From positions 1 to 64,000 of the forward strand of contig RFGF01000105.1 in NCBI GenBank assembly GCA_003695915.1: a stretch of DNA of 64,000 nucleotides, written 5' to 3'. Positions 1-8,816 of the stretch are shown here, piece by piece. Source of the stretch: Nitrospirota bacterium. Its GTDB lineage: Bacteria > Nitrospirota > Nitrospiria > Nitrospirales > UBA8639. The translations under genes and the position numbers were made by a program. The first letter of the stretch is position 1. Every line of letters begins with the position of its first letter. The notes below the pieces were generated by a model, which saw nothing but the letters and a program-made list of their open reading frames with translations, searched no databases and had not been told where the DNA came from.

Positions 1-47
1 ATCGTCAAATTCTGTTACGGTTCCTTAAATCATAAAAAGGAGGAGCA

Positions 48-371
48 ATGGTTACTATTACCCCGCTTGCTGAACAAAAAATCAAAGAATTGATAAAGGA
101 AGAAGAGGACGACGTTGTTGGCCTCCGTATCTATGTTAAAGGAGGAGGTTGTAGCGGCTATCAATATGGAATGGCATTTGAAAACAAAGTGAGCGACGAT
201 GACACTTTAATCGAAAAGGGTGATGTCAAAGTCATCATCGATTCCCAAAGTGCTCCTATGTTGGCAGGGGCGGAAGTGGATTACGTGGATAGTCTTCAAG
301 GCTCCGGATTTTCTATCAAAAATCCGAATGCAAAAAGCACGTGTGGGTGCGGCAGCTCTTTTACAGCCTGA
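48..371 (+). CDS. erpA: HesB/IscA-type iron-sulfur carrier (ErpA-like)
   Basis: 107-residue A-type carrier that would accept a nascent Fe-S cluster from the ISC scaffold and pass it to cytoplasmic apoproteins. The three conserved cysteines are visible: C35 in GGGCSGYQYG, and C99 and C101 in the C-terminal TCGCGSSF. The length is normal for the family. An AGGAGG ribosome-binding site sits about 5 bases before the ATG. It is separate from the main isc operon (4971-10501), which encodes its own IscA, so this copy is more likely the ErpA/IscA2-like paralogue. ErpA and IscA cannot be told apart by motifs alone, so the symbol is tentative. Confidence 0.9.
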   Translation: MVTITPLAEQKIKELIKEEEDDVVGLRIYVKGGGCSGYQYGMAFENKVSDDDTLIEKGDVKVIIDSQSAPMLAGAEVDYVDSLQGSGFSIKNPNAKSTCGCGSSFTA

Positions 372-410
372 GCTCGGCTAATCGTTTTTCATCGTTCGTT
401 CCAAAAACGT

Positions 411-463
411 AAAAAGGGCATGGCCTTTGACGAAAGCATCGCCGGGGTCAGGCCCTTTTTTTT
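411..463 (+). terminator. Intrinsic terminator after the A-type carrier gene
   Basis: AAAAAGGGC (411-419) pairs with GCCCTTTTT (452-460) and is followed by further T residues to 463. It lies between the erpA-like stop and the ATG chosen for the next gene at 480. This is a reason not to start that gene at 420, which would be inside the hairpin. A second short hairpin (CGTTTTT at 383-389 with AAAAACG at 403-409) lies just upstream. Confidence 0.5.
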
Positions 464-479
464 ATTCCAGGTTTTTTGG

Positions 480-1316
480 ATGAGTAGGCAGGAGAAAGCG
501 ACCTTAACCAAACGAGTCGAGTTTTGTGCATCGCACCGCTATCACAATCCTGCTTGGGATGCAGAGACCAATCGCCGTGTGTTTGGGCGGTGCAATAATG
601 AGCCGAGCCATGGGCACAATTATTTGTTGGAAGTAACGTTGAGCGGAGATATCGATCCTGTTACCGGAATGATTATCAATATCTACGATCTCAAGCAATA
701 TTTATGGGAAATATTGGAGGAGTTCGATCATAAGCACTTAAACCTAGACACTCCATATTTTCAGCGTACCATTCCTACCACAGAAAATCTTGTGCATGTT
801 CTTTGGCGTTTGTTTTCGCATCATCCTCGGATTCCGACGTTGGAGCATATTCGCCTATATGAGGACGAAGATTTGTTCGCTGATCTTTCGCGGGCATGGG
901 TCGAGGAAAGCCGAGCTACAGGAGTACCACGGGCACGAGTAACCAGGATGTATCGGTTTTCAGCGGGCCATACCGAAGATGAACATCTTTGGGGCCATGA
1001 TTATAGTGTGAGCGTTGCAGTTGACGGTCCTATTCATCCAGAAACCGGGCAAGTCGTGGATCTCTCGGATTTGGATGCATTGGTGACTCGCAACGTCCTC
1101 GATCGATTTCACGGAAAAGACCTTCGATGGGATCCGGCATTTCAGGGGCAATCGGTTTCGGAAGTCGCCCTCGCTGGTGTCATTTACCGCTCGCTTGCCA
1201 ATCGCCTGCGGATGGGACAAGTGGCTGGTATCTCGGTTCGGGCCTCGCATCGCTCCGAGGCGTGTTATATGGCCGCTGAGCACGATGCGGTGTTCTCCGC
1301 TTTTCCGCCATCGTGA
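480..1316 (+). CDS. Tandem 6-pyruvoyl-tetrahydropterin synthase / QueD-family protein
   Basis: 278-residue protein made of two pterin-synthase-like halves. Family members convert dihydroneopterin triphosphate to pyruvoyl- or carboxy-tetrahydropterin with a zinc site and a catalytic cysteine. Half 1 keeps H19, C38, H44 and H46; the motif CNNEPSHGHNY has the C-x5-HGH spacing of animal PTPS rather than the C-x3-HGH of E. coli QueD. Half 2 (about residues 155-275) keeps SAGH and WGHDY but has no cysteine in the matching place, so it is probably non-catalytic. The start at 480 was chosen because an upstream in-frame ATG at 420 lies inside a terminator hairpin. Single-domain relatives are about 120-150 residues, so this is a duplication and fusion. 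Whether it serves queuosine or biopterin-type synthesis is not visible. Confidence 0.85.
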   Translation: MSRQEKATLTKRVEFCASHRYHNPAWDAETNRRVFGRCNNEPSHGHNYLLEVTLSGDIDPVTGMIINIYDLKQYLWEILEEFDHKHLNLDTPYFQRTIPTTENLVHVLWRLFSHHPRIPTLEHIRLYEDEDLFADLSRAWVEESRATGVPRARVTRMYRFSAGHTEDEHLWGHDYSVSVAVDGPIHPETGQVVDLSDLDALVTRNVLDRFHGKDLRWDPAFQGQSVSEVALAGVIYRSLANRLRMGQVAGISVRASHRSEACYMAAEHDAVFSAFPPS

Positions 1317-1360
1317 CGGCGCTCGCGTCCCTTCTTGCTGTGTCTCGGAAGCGTAATGCG

Positions 1361-1696
1361 TTACGGGGATGGAAAGTACCGAGAAATCAGTGCGGCTAAT
1401 TCCGTGGCCTCGATCTTCCCTTCGCGCGCGGCCAATAATTGGCCGTGAGAAAAGAAATGCGTCGTGGGATACGTTTCGAAACAATGCCGTTTTTTAATTT
1501 CGCGACATCGTCCTGGCACATGCATTTTGGCTTTGCCCACGCGAATATGCGTGTGGGTTTTGGCAATGGTTTCGAGTACGGGGTCATAGGCTTGGCAGGG
1601 TTCGCAGGAAGCAATGCCGTAGACGACAAGTGACGCAGGAGCGTGAATAATGGTTTCATAATTGTCGTCACTGACGTCTTCCACGATGCCGGACAT
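1361..1696 (-). CDS. Thioredoxin-fold protein with CEPC motif
   Basis: 111-residue cytoplasmic thioredoxin-like protein. The active-site-like motif is CEPC in place of the usual CGPC, within ASCEPCQAYDPVLE, and the cis-proline region is represented by TYPTTHFF. It lacks the WC of classical thioredoxin. Two more cysteines lie mid-protein (GRCREIKKRHCF). The start at 1696 has a GGAAGGAA ribosome site 5-12 bases upstream; an in-frame ATG 27 bases earlier has none. It follows the peroxiredoxin gene on the same strand with an 85-base gap, so the two may form a thiol-redox pair. That pairing is an inference from position. Confidence 0.75.
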   Translation of the reverse strand: MSGIVEDVSDDNYETIIHAPASLVVYGIASCEPCQAYDPVLETIAKTHTHIRVGKAKMHVPGRCREIKKRHCFETYPTTHFFSHGQLLAAREGKIEATELAALISRYFPSP

Positions 1697-1781
1697 TTCC
1701 GTTCCTTCCGAGGCTGAGTCCAAAAGCGAAGAAAGGGGATCCCATCGTCGAGATCCCCTTTGTCACGTGCGGTCGGATACC

Positions 1782-2255
1782 TCAATTCAAGGTTTTGAGG
1801 ACCTCGAGGATTTCTTTGTCATCACGAGCTGTTTTGATTTCTTGGACCTTCACGTACGCCACTTTCCCGTTTTTATCGACAATAACGGTCGCCCTCTTGG
1901 CGCAGTTCAACGGCTCGAAATACAGGCCGTATGCTTTGCACACGGTCCGATGCATATCCGATAAAAGACGATGTTGGAGCCCCAAGGCCTCGGCCCAGGC
2001 TTTATGAGAAAAAAAGCTGTCCGTACTGATGCCAAACACGACGGTGTCAGCCGACTGGAAGTTGGGCAAGTCGTCGGTGAGACATTTGTTCTCGTTCGTG
2101 CACACGGGACTCCAGTCCAAGGGATAAAACGCGAGCACGACGTTCTTTTTTCCGCGGAAATCGCTCAACGTGACATCGTTTTGATCTTGGTCCTTGAGCG
2201 TAAAATCCGGAGCGTCTGCTCCGACTTTGATTTCCTCTGCCACATCGGTTGCCAT
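1782..2255 (-). CDS. Peroxiredoxin (AhpC/TSA family)
   Basis: 157-residue peroxiredoxin expected to reduce hydroperoxides in the cytoplasm. The peroxidatic cysteine is C52 in [13 protein letters not shown], where the usual Pro-x3-Thr-x2-Cys threonine is replaced by Ser. Other cysteines (C58, one in HRTVCKAYG, one in LNCAKRA) could resolve the sulfenic acid. AGGAGG lies a few bases upstream of ATG 2255; an in-frame start 30 bases upstream is less likely because it precedes the ribosome site. It resembles the AhpE/BCP-like group, but the subfamily was not resolved. The thioredoxin-like gene downstream is a candidate reductant. Confidence 0.9.
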   Translation of the reverse strand: MATDVAEEIKVGADAPDFTLKDQDQNDVTLSDFRGKKNVVLAFYPLDWSPVCTNENKCLTDDLPNFQSADTVVFGISTDSFFSHKAWAEALGLQHRLLSDMHRTVCKAYGLYFEPLNCAKRATVIVDKNGKVAYVKVQEIKTARDDKEILEVLKTLN

Positions 2256-2271
2256 ATCGAATCCTCCTTTT

Positions 2272-2547
2272 TTAATCGTCCACAATCATGAAATCGTCAA
2301 GGTCTGGTAACATGGCATCGAAAAGTTTGTCAACCGCAAAAGATCGGGCACGGCGTCGGAAGAAGGTCAGGAATCGAGAAGGCTCTAAAAGAATATCCCA
2401 TGCCCAATGAAGGCGATGCCAACGACCTTGTTCTAAAAGAAAACCTGGAGTATCGTAAAAAATGACATCAGTATGGATATCTTCGTGAACGGTTTGCTGA
2501 ACCCGCAGAGGATCCCCATTCTTTACCTGATTCTTTACCTGCTTCCT
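2272..2547 (-). other. 91-codon open frame with no standard start codon
   Basis: This minus-strand frame stays open from 2547 to a TAA at 2272-2274, whose last bases touch the ribosome-binding site of the peroxiredoxin gene. Its translation looks protein-like, for example TVHEDIHTDVIFYDTPGF, WHRLHWAWDILLEPSRF and a conserved-looking acidic C-terminus [10 protein letters not shown]. No ATG, GTG or TTG occurs before codon 79; a CTG at 2508-2506 is the only alternative. It may be a gene with a rare start, a 5'-truncated remnant, or chance. It lies in the otherwise gene-free gap between peroxiredoxin and PBP1A. I do not recognise the family. Confidence 0.3.
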
Positions 2548-2549
2548 TT

Positions 2550-4949
2550 ATGCCCGGAACAATAAGGCGGCAACGCTCGACGATATCCCGTCAGATGCCC
2601 TCAACCATTCGCTTATTCAGCATGACAGCTTTGGCAGCGATTGGCTTGGGTATCGGAGGGATGATCGGGGTTATGTGGTTTGCGACACAGGCCCTGCCAT
2701 CGTTTGAATCGCTTCAAGATTACCAACCAAGCATCGTCTCGCGCGTCTATGCCGACAATGGGGAGGTCATCGGCCAATTCTATCTCGAACGGCGCATCTA
2801 CGCTCCGCTGGACCGTATTCCCCAACATTTGGTGAACGCCGTCATCGCCGTCGAAGACTCCCGGTTCTTCGACCATCCTGGCCTCGATATCATCGGCATC
2901 GTGAGGGCGGCATGGACCAACATCAAAAAAGGCGGGAAGTTTGAAGGGGCCAGTACCATTACGCAGCAATTGGCCCGTTCCCTGTTCCTCTCGCCCGAGC
3001 GAACGTACACGAGAAAAATTCGAGAATTGCTTCTGGCCTTGAAGATGGAAATGGTCTTAAGCAAAGAACAGATTTTGGAAATGTATTTGAATCAAATTTA
3101 TTTCGGTCACGGGGCCTATGGCGTGGCAACCGCGTCGTATACGTATTTCGATAAAGACATTTCGAATCTGACGCTTCCAGAAGCCGCGTTTCTCGCGGGA
3201 CTGCCTAAAGCTCCAAATACCTACTCCCCCTATCGCAATCCTGGCTTGGCCAAACGGCGGCAGGAACATGTGCTCAGGCGGATGGTCGATGCGGGCTTTC
3301 TCTCGAAAGCGACGGCTGAGGAAGCGATGAAAGCCGATCTCACATTCCGACGGCATTCACTCGATCCCATCGCGGCTTATTTTCTCGAGGACATTCGGCA
3401 AACGCTCGTCGATCACTACGGCGAGAGCATGGTGTTCAAAGGAGGGTTACAAGTTTATACAACGTTGAATGTTCCCATGCAGCGAGCGGCGGAGTATGCA
3501 CTGCGGCAAGGATTGAGGGATCTAGATAAACGCCAAGGCTGGCGTGGTCCTTTGCGCCATGTGGACGTGTCGAACGAACGTGCTCAGGCTACCGCGTTGG
3601 ACAATCATGAGCCCACGATTCGCCGCTCCGATGATCTGCTGGAGGCCGTCGTTACGAGGGTGAGCAAGGATGAAGCAGAAGTATTGGTTGCCGATACCTA
3701 CAAAGGACGTATCGCACTCGAGGATATGCTCTGGGCTCGGCGCCAATTGCCGAAAGGTGCGGAAGTCACCGAAGCGAGAGTCTTGAGTAATCCCACGGCG
3801 GATCGAATTTTGAAGCCAGGTGATGTGATCGAGGTGGCTCCGAAACATGGCGATCCGGAAGAAGGTGAGTTTGTGCTCGAACAGACCCCGAGAGTGGAGG
3901 GGGCCTTGCTAGCGTTGGATCCCCGTACCGGTGCAATTCGTGCGATGGTGGGAGGGTACGATTATGAACGCAGTCAATTCAATCGGGCTGTACTTGCCCG
4001 GCGTCAGCCAGGATCGGCCTTTAAACCGATCATTTATGCGGCAGCGCTCAAACAAGGATGGACGCCTGCCACATTGATACTCGATGCTCCGGTGGTCTAT
4101 GAGGAGGAAGATCGAGTATGGAAGCCGGAGAACTATGAAAAACGGTTTTACGGGGCGATTACCTTACGCGACGCGCTGCGTCATTCTCGAAACGCTGCCA
4201 CTGTCCGGCTGTTAGAGCAGATCGGTGTCGAGAATGTGATCAGCTTGGCGAAGGCGTTGGGTGTAACCAGCCACTTGAGCCCTGACCTCTCTTTGGCATT
4301 GGGTTCGTCGAGCGTCACCCTTCAAGAGCTGACATCTGTCTATGGAGTGTTTGCCAATCTCGGTTTGCAGCTGAAGCCTTATGCTATTAGTTTAGTGAAA
4401 AATCTAGAGGGTGACATCCTCGAACAACATGTGTTTGAGCCTCGTCGGGTGCTCTCGCCGGAGACTGCTTACTTGATTACCAATATGTTGATGGATGTCA
4501 TTCAGCGGGGAACAGGGCGGAAAGCCAAGTCGGTCGGACGACCCGTTGCAGGCAAGACGGGCACGACGAACAGCTATCACGATGCATGGTTCGTTGGGTA
4601 TGCACCGAATCTCGTGGCCGGAGTGTGGGTAGGATTTGACGGGATGCGGACGATCGGCAAGCTCGAGTCCGGGGCTCATGCCGCCTTGCCGATTTGGACG
4701 GCCTTTATGAAGGAAGCCCTGAAGCCGCTGCCTGTTCTGACGTTTGCCATTCCTGAAGGAATCCGGTTTGCCGAGGTGGATCTCGAAACCGGAGCACAGC
4801 CGACTGAACTGACCAAAAAACGGGAAGTCGAAGTGTTTGCGGCTGGAACTGAACCAAAAAAGCCATCCGCGCGTAAGCCTACCGATCTTCTCGATTTTTA
4901 CGAATTGGATCGTCTAGGCGAGCAGAGCGAACGTCGCTATCGGCAATAA
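2550..4949 (+). CDS. mrcA: Penicillin-binding protein 1A, bifunctional transglycosylase/transpeptidase
   Basis: 799-residue class A PBP that polymerises lipid II and cross-links peptidoglycan at the inner membrane. A transmembrane segment (about residues 24-47) is followed by the GT51 glycosyltransferase, with EDSRFFDHPG containing the catalytic glutamate, then GASTITQQ, RKIRE and LNQIYFGHGAYGV. The transpeptidase domain shows SAFKP (SxxK serine), SRN and KTGTT. The length is normal for PBP1A. No clear ribosome site precedes ATG 2550; ATG 2595 and 2622 are in-frame alternatives that still keep the membrane segment. It is convergent with iscX. Confidence 0.95.
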   Translation: MPGTIRRQRSTISRQMPSTIRLFSMTALAAIGLGIGGMIGVMWFATQALPSFESLQDYQPSIVSRVYADNGEVIGQFYLERRIYAPLDRIPQHLVNAVIAVEDSRFFDHPGLDIIGIVRAAWTNIKKGGKFEGASTITQQLARSLFLSPERTYTRKIRELLLALKMEMVLSKEQILEMYLNQIYFGHGAYGVATASYTYFDKDISNLTLPEAAFLAGLPKAPNTYSPYRNPGLAKRRQEHVLRRMVDAGFLSKATAEEAMKADLTFRRHSLDPIAAYFLEDIRQTLVDHYGESMVFKGGLQVYTTLNVPMQRAAEYALRQGLRDLDKRQGWRGPLRHVDVSNERAQATALDNHEPTIRRSDDLLEAVVTRVSKDEAEVLVADTYKGRIALEDMLWARRQLPKGAEVTEARVLSNPTADRILKPGDVIEVAPKHGDPEEGEFVLEQTPRVEGALLALDPRTGAIRAMVGGYDYERSQFNRAVLARRQPGSAFKPIIYAAALKQGWTPATLILDAPVVYEEEDRVWKPENYEKRFYGAITLRDALRHSRNAATVRLLEQIGVENVISLAKALGVTSHLSPDLSLALGSSSVTLQELTSVYGVFANLGLQLKPYAISLVKNLEGDILEQHVFEPRRVLSPETAYLITNMLMDVIQRGTGRKAKSVGRPVAGKTGTTNSYHDAWFVGYAPNLVAGVWVGFDGMRTIGKLESGAHAALPIWTAFMKEALKPLPVLTFAIPEGIRFAEVDLETGAQPTELTKKREVEVFAAGTEPKKPSARKPTDLLDFYELDRLGEQSERRYRQ

Positions 4950-4951
4950 CC

Positions 4952-4967
4952 CCATCGCGAACGATGG
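4952..4967. terminator. Short GC hairpin between convergent genes
   Basis: CCATCG (4952-4957) and CGATGG (4962-4967) form a perfect 6-bp stem with a 4-base loop between the PBP1A and iscX stop codons. There is no T run on either side, so it is at best a weak bidirectional terminator. Confidence 0.25.
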
Positions 4968-4970
4968 ATG

Positions 4971-5192
4971 TCACGATGCTTGATTCTCTTTGTATTCTTC
5001 ATACCAGGCCATCTGAATCGCTTCGAGCTTCCGTTCGTTCGAGCCTTTGGGGTCGTCTTTGAATTCCGGCCATCCGACGATCCATGCATGCATGTCAGTG
5101 AACCGAACGGTCAAGGGATCGAGGTCCGGATGTTCTTCGTATAAACGAATGGCGATATCCTCGATATCATCCCATGTGAGCTCTTTCGCCAT
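4971..5192 (-). CDS. iscX: Iron-sulfur assembly protein IscX
   Basis: 73-residue acidic protein of the IscX/YfhJ family, which binds iron and modulates IscS in the cytoplasm. Recognised by LTWDDIEDIAIRLYEEHPD, then DPLTVRFTDMHAWI and the tail IQMAWYEEYKEN. ATG 5192 was preferred to a TTG at 5198. It is the last gene of the isc operon, 58 bases after hscA. In many proteobacteria the ferredoxin gene lies between hscA and iscX; here it does not. Confidence 0.95.
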   Translation of the reverse strand: MAKELTWDDIEDIAIRLYEEHPDLDPLTVRFTDMHAWIVGWPEFKDDPKGSNERKLEAIQMAWYEEYKENQAS

Positions 5193-5250
5193 AACCAATC
5201 TCTTCTTCTGAGGATGGGTTCATTCGTTTAGGAACGTTTTCGTAGAGGCG

Positions 5251-7071
5251 TTAAAGCACCTCCGAAAGCTTTTTGCTTTCCAAGGCTTCCTTGAGCGTGG
5301 CATCCATGAGCACTTCGGCCAAGTGGTGCGTGAGGTTCTCGACTTCGGAAATTTTGGTGCGAATCGCTCGATGATCGTCTGTTTGTACAACGCGACGGAG
5401 GTCGTCGAGGGCCTTACGAATGGTAATCTGCTCTTCGGTAGCGACCAGTTCTCCGCCTCGTGCTAGCGCTTTTTCTGTCGCTCTGATGATAGCGTTGGCT
5501 TCGTTTCTGGCCTCGATGAGTTGTCGAGCCTTGATATCCTCCGCGGCAAACTGAAAAGATTCTCGGATCATCGTTTCTACTTCTTCATCTGTCAAGCCGT
5601 GTGAGGGTTTGACCTGAATGGATTGGGCTTGGCCAGTGCGAATATCCTGTGCCGTGACGTGCAAGATTCCGTTGGCGTCGATCAAAAACGTGACTTCGAT
5701 CCGGGGGACGCCAGCAGGAAGCGGCGGCACTTTTAACTGGAACCGTGCCAGGCTGCGGTTGTCCCGCGCCAACTCACGTTCGCCCTGTAGAATGTGGATG
5801 TCCACGGATGTCTGACCGTCGACGTACGTGGTGAACATTTCCTTAGCGCTGGTCGGAATTGTCGTATTTCGGCGAATGAGCGTGCTCATAACTCCGCCCA
5901 TGGTTTCAATGCCGAGAGAGAGCGGAGTAACGTCCAGCAATAGCATGTCCTTTGTAGTGCCGCTCAGAATGCCAGCCTGGACAGCTGCCCCCAAGGCGAC
6001 CACTTCGTCGGGATTTAGCTCGCAATGGGGACGTTTTTCAAACAATTCTTCCACTTTCCGCTGAACCAATGGCATGCGCGTGCTGCCTCCGACGAGAATA
6101 ACTTCGTCGATCTCCGTTGCATGAAGCCCTGCGTCTTCCAGCGCGAGGCGGCATGGTGCCAAGGTTTTGTCGATCAGATCGGAAACCAGAGTTTCCAATT
6201 CCTCGCGTGTCCATTCCCGTGTAAAGACGCCGTGTCCTTCGGGAAGCTCGATGCGAGCCGTGGTTCTGAGTTCATCGGATAAGCGAACCTTGACACGCTC
6301 AGCTTCCAGCCGGACGGTTTGAAGGAAATCGACATGGTCATCTACCTTGAAGCCGGTTTGCGCTTGAATGTCTTTCAAAAGCACGTCAGTGATGCGCTGG
6401 TCAATATCGTCTCCGCCGAGATGGGTATTGCCGTTCGTCGCCAGCACCTCAAAAATTCCGTCCTTGAGTTTCAAGAGGGAGATATCGAACGTGCCTCCCC
6501 CGAGATCGTAGACGGCGATAATGCCTTGCGTCTTTTCTTGGAGACCGTACGCGAGTGAAGCGGCCGTGGGTTCGTTGACGATCCGGACGACATCCAATCC
6601 GGCGATCAGTCCAGCATCCTTGGTTGCCTGTCGTTGGCTATCGTTGAAATAGGCAGGGACCGTAATGACTGCTTTGGTAATTTCTTCCTTGAAAAACTCT
6701 TCCGCCCACCGCTTGAGCTCTTTGAGGATCATGGCTGAGATTTGCGGCGGCGAGTAGGCCTTGTTGCCGATTTCGATCCGGATCACACCGTTTTTTTCAT
6801 GTAGGCGGTAAGGAAAGTATTTCAATTCTTCCGTGACATCGGCCAAGCTTTTGCCCATGAAACGTTTGACCGAGTATACGGTCGACGAGGGGTCCCGGGC
6901 AAAGTAAGCTTTCGCCGGCTCCCCGACGATGGGACCATTGTCGGTAAAGGCGACGATAGAAGGGAGCTTTCTTTGGCCTTGGGGCCCAGGAATAATGCGG
7001 GGACGATCCCCATCCATGTATGCAATTAATGAATTCGTGGTTCCGAGATCAATGCCGACGATACGAGCCAT
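5251..7071 (-). CDS. hscA: Hsp70-type Fe-S chaperone HscA
   Basis: 606-residue DnaK-family ATPase specialised for transferring clusters from IscU with HscB. The nucleotide-binding domain begins VGIDLGTTNSLIAY and contains AVITVPAYFNDSQRQATKDA, AVYDLGGGTFDISLL and ILVGGSTRMPLVQ. The substrate-binding domain begins LLDVTPLSLGIETMGGVM. It is about 30 residues shorter than DnaK and lacks the long flexible tail, as expected for HscA. Its position after hscB and iscA and before iscX supports HscA rather than a general DnaK. Confidence 0.96.
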   Translation of the reverse strand: MARIVGIDLGTTNSLIAYMDGDRPRIIPGPQGQRKLPSIVAFTDNGPIVGEPAKAYFARDPSSTVYSVKRFMGKSLADVTEELKYFPYRLHEKNGVIRIEIGNKAYSPPQISAMILKELKRWAEEFFKEEITKAVITVPAYFNDSQRQATKDAGLIAGLDVVRIVNEPTAASLAYGLQEKTQGIIAVYDLGGGTFDISLLKLKDGIFEVLATNGNTHLGGDDIDQRITDVLLKDIQAQTGFKVDDHVDFLQTVRLEAERVKVRLSDELRTTARIELPEGHGVFTREWTREELETLVSDLIDKTLAPCRLALEDAGLHATEIDEVILVGGSTRMPLVQRKVEELFEKRPHCELNPDEVVALGAAVQAGILSGTTKDMLLLDVTPLSLGIETMGGVMSTLIRRNTTIPTSAKEMFTTYVDGQTSVDIHILQGERELARDNRSLARFQLKVPPLPAGVPRIEVTFLIDANGILHVTAQDIRTGQAQSIQVKPSHGLTDEEVETMIRESFQFAAEDIKARQLIEARNEANAIIRATEKALARGGELVATEEQITIRKALDDLRRVVQTDDHRAIRTKISEVENLTHHLAEVLMDATLKEALESKKLSEVL

Positions 7072-7130
7072 TAGAAATATCCTATTCGTGTATTACGATC
7101 GTTTTTTGTTCGAGCAGAAACGAGACAACC

Positions 7131-7847
7131 TCATGAAAGTCTCTGGACGACGTCTGCCAAAATATTTCGTACATAGGTGCGGTTCGAGAGAATTTCCCGC
7201 AGTTCCTGCAAAATCCTTTGTTTTTTTGTTTGGATGTCGTCTGTAACCACCTCAGTTTCCTGGAGCGCGTCCCATTCGTCGAATTTTCGAAAGAGGGCAG
7301 CATCCAATTGAGCTAGACGTTGTTCGAGCGTGCGACGGTCTTCTTCGAGCTTTGTCCGAAGAGCTTCCATGCGCTCCTGGTCGGATTCCGGCGATAATGC
7401 ATCGAACTCTTCTAAATCCTCCTGGAGTTCTAAAATCTCTTCAAACAGATCGGCGGGAGGGTTAGCGCGGATATCCTTTGCCGCGCCGGCTTCCAAACGC
7501 ACGAGATATTCAGCCCGCCGAATGGGGTCTTTGAGCGTCCGATAGGCCGTATTCAAAAGGGCCGAGTTCCCCAAGCTGATCGATTTTTCAGTCTCGTCTT
7601 TCTGTGAAAAGAAATCCGGATGAAAGGCCCGACTCAACTCGTAAAAAGTTGTCTCCAATTGCGTCAAATCGATGTTCAACCGTCGGGGAAGCTTCATGCA
7701 CGTAAAATAGTCCAAATCTTTGGACAGTGGCTGCACCTTGATGCAACGCCCGCACAGGTACTCCCCGGTGACCTCCGATTGACAATGCCAGCACATACTT
7801 CTGGCGATGGGAAGCGATCGGGCTGATTGCGAAAGATTAGATGCCAT
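7131..7847 (-). CDS. hscB: J-domain co-chaperone HscB with N-terminal zinc ribbon
   Basis: 238-residue co-chaperone that delivers IscU to HscA and stimulates its ATPase. A CxxC...CxxC zinc ribbon (C19, C22, C32, C35; CWHC and CGRC) precedes the J-domain, which carries the HPD motif in SRAFHPDFFSQ. A long helical C-terminal domain follows. The ribbon is present in animal HSCB and some bacterial homologues but absent from E. coli HscB. ATG 7847 was preferred; a TTG at 7913 would add 22 residues. It is 60 bases from hscA. Confidence 0.93.
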   Translation of the reverse strand: MASNLSQSARSLPIARSMCWHCQSEVTGEYLCGRCIKVQPLSKDLDYFTCMKLPRRLNIDLTQLETTFYELSRAFHPDFFSQKDETEKSISLGNSALLNTAYRTLKDPIRRAEYLVRLEAGAAKDIRANPPADLFEEILELQEDLEEFDALSPESDQERMEALRTKLEEDRRTLEQRLAQLDAALFRKFDEWDALQETEVVTDDIQTKKQRILQELREILSNRTYVRNILADVVQRLS

Positions 7848-7941
7848 AGTGTCGTTCACCGTTTCGCATTTCACGTGAGAAAATGACCCACGTCGAGTTT
7901 GCTCGTCGGACAAACAAGCTTTGCGCTCGGAGCTGTCGTCA

Positions 7942-8295
7942 TTACGCTGAAAACGACTCGCCGCAGCCGCATGTTTTCGTCGCGTTCGGATTGATAAATT
8001 TAAACGATCCGCTAAGGAGGTCTTTTTGGAAATCCAACTGCATGCCGTTCAAATAAATGGCGCTTTTGGCGTCGACGATAATTTTCACTCCGTCGATTTC
8101 GTAGACCGAATCGAACTCCGAGATTTTCTCGTCAAAATTGAGCGTATAGCTCAGACCACTACACCCCCCGCCTTTAACACCTAACCGCAACCCGCCTTCA
8201 GTCATGCCCTGAAGCTCGAGCAGCCGTTTCACTTCTTTCAGCGCGGCATCGGTTAGTGTCACAATAGGTTTGTCTGTGGTGTGACTCTGTTCCAT
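7942..8295 (-). CDS. iscA: Iron-sulfur cluster assembly carrier IscA
   Basis: 117-residue A-type carrier. The cluster or iron ligands are C45 (KGGGCSGLSY), C109 and C111 (TCGCGESF). ATG 8295 has GGAG 8-11 bases upstream, better than an in-frame TTG at 8310. Located between iscU and hscB in the isc operon, with a 26-base gap to iscU. It is a paralogue of the 48-371 gene, sharing the GGGCSG and CGCG signatures but with different flanking sequence. Confidence 0.95.
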   Translation of the reverse strand: MEQSHTTDKPIVTLTDAALKEVKRLLELQGMTEGGLRLGVKGGGCSGLSYTLNFDEKISEFDSVYEIDGVKIIVDAKSAIYLNGMQLDFQKDLLSGSFKFINPNATKTCGCGESFSA

Positions 8296-8321
8296 TTCAC
8301 GCTCCTTCAAAGTCTTAAGTC

Positions 8322-8750
8322 TTACGAAGACGAGGTGGATGCCATCGTTCCTTCTTGCGTGTCCTCGCGTTGGAGTCCGGCCTTCTTTTTGTAATCATTC
8401 AACGCGGCTTTGATCGCGTCTTCGGCCAGAACCGAACAGTGAATTTTGACCGGCGGCAAGTTCAATTCTTGCACGATGTCGGTGTTTTTGATTTGATTGG
8501 CTTCTTCGAGAGTTTTTCCTTTGAGCCATTCCGTCGCCAAGCTCGAACTGGCAATGGCCGAACCGCATCCGAATGTTTTGAATTTCGCATCTACGATCGT
8601 GTTGTCTCGGACTTTGATCTGAAGCTTCATGACGTCGCCACATTCAGGAGCACCGACGATGCCGGTTCCCACATCTGGTTCGTCTTTTTTGAACGATCCC
8701 ATGTTGCGCGGATTGTTGTAATGATCGATCACTTTTTCGCTATATGCCAT
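8322..8750 (-). CDS. iscU: Iron-sulfur scaffold protein IscU
   Basis: 142-residue scaffold on which IscS builds [2Fe-2S] clusters. Cluster ligands C37 and D39 (APECGD), C62 (FGCGSAIASSS) and H104-C105 are visible, and the HscA-recognition motif LPPVK is at 98-102. A 15-20 residue Ser/Thr-rich tail extends beyond the E. coli length. A good ribosome site (GGAGGGATGAACC) precedes ATG 8750. It sits between iscS and iscA. Confidence 0.97.
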   Translation of the reverse strand: MAYSEKVIDHYNNPRNMGSFKKDEPDVGTGIVGAPECGDVMKLQIKVRDNTIVDAKFKTFGCGSAIASSSLATEWLKGKTLEEANQIKNTDIVQELNLPPVKIHCSVLAEDAIKAALNDYKKKAGLQREDTQEGTMASTSSS

Positions 8751-8816
8751 GGTTCATCCCTCCTGCTACTTGGTTATCATTAATGAGCGTGATTCCAAAT
8801 GCTTCTGCTCTTGAAG

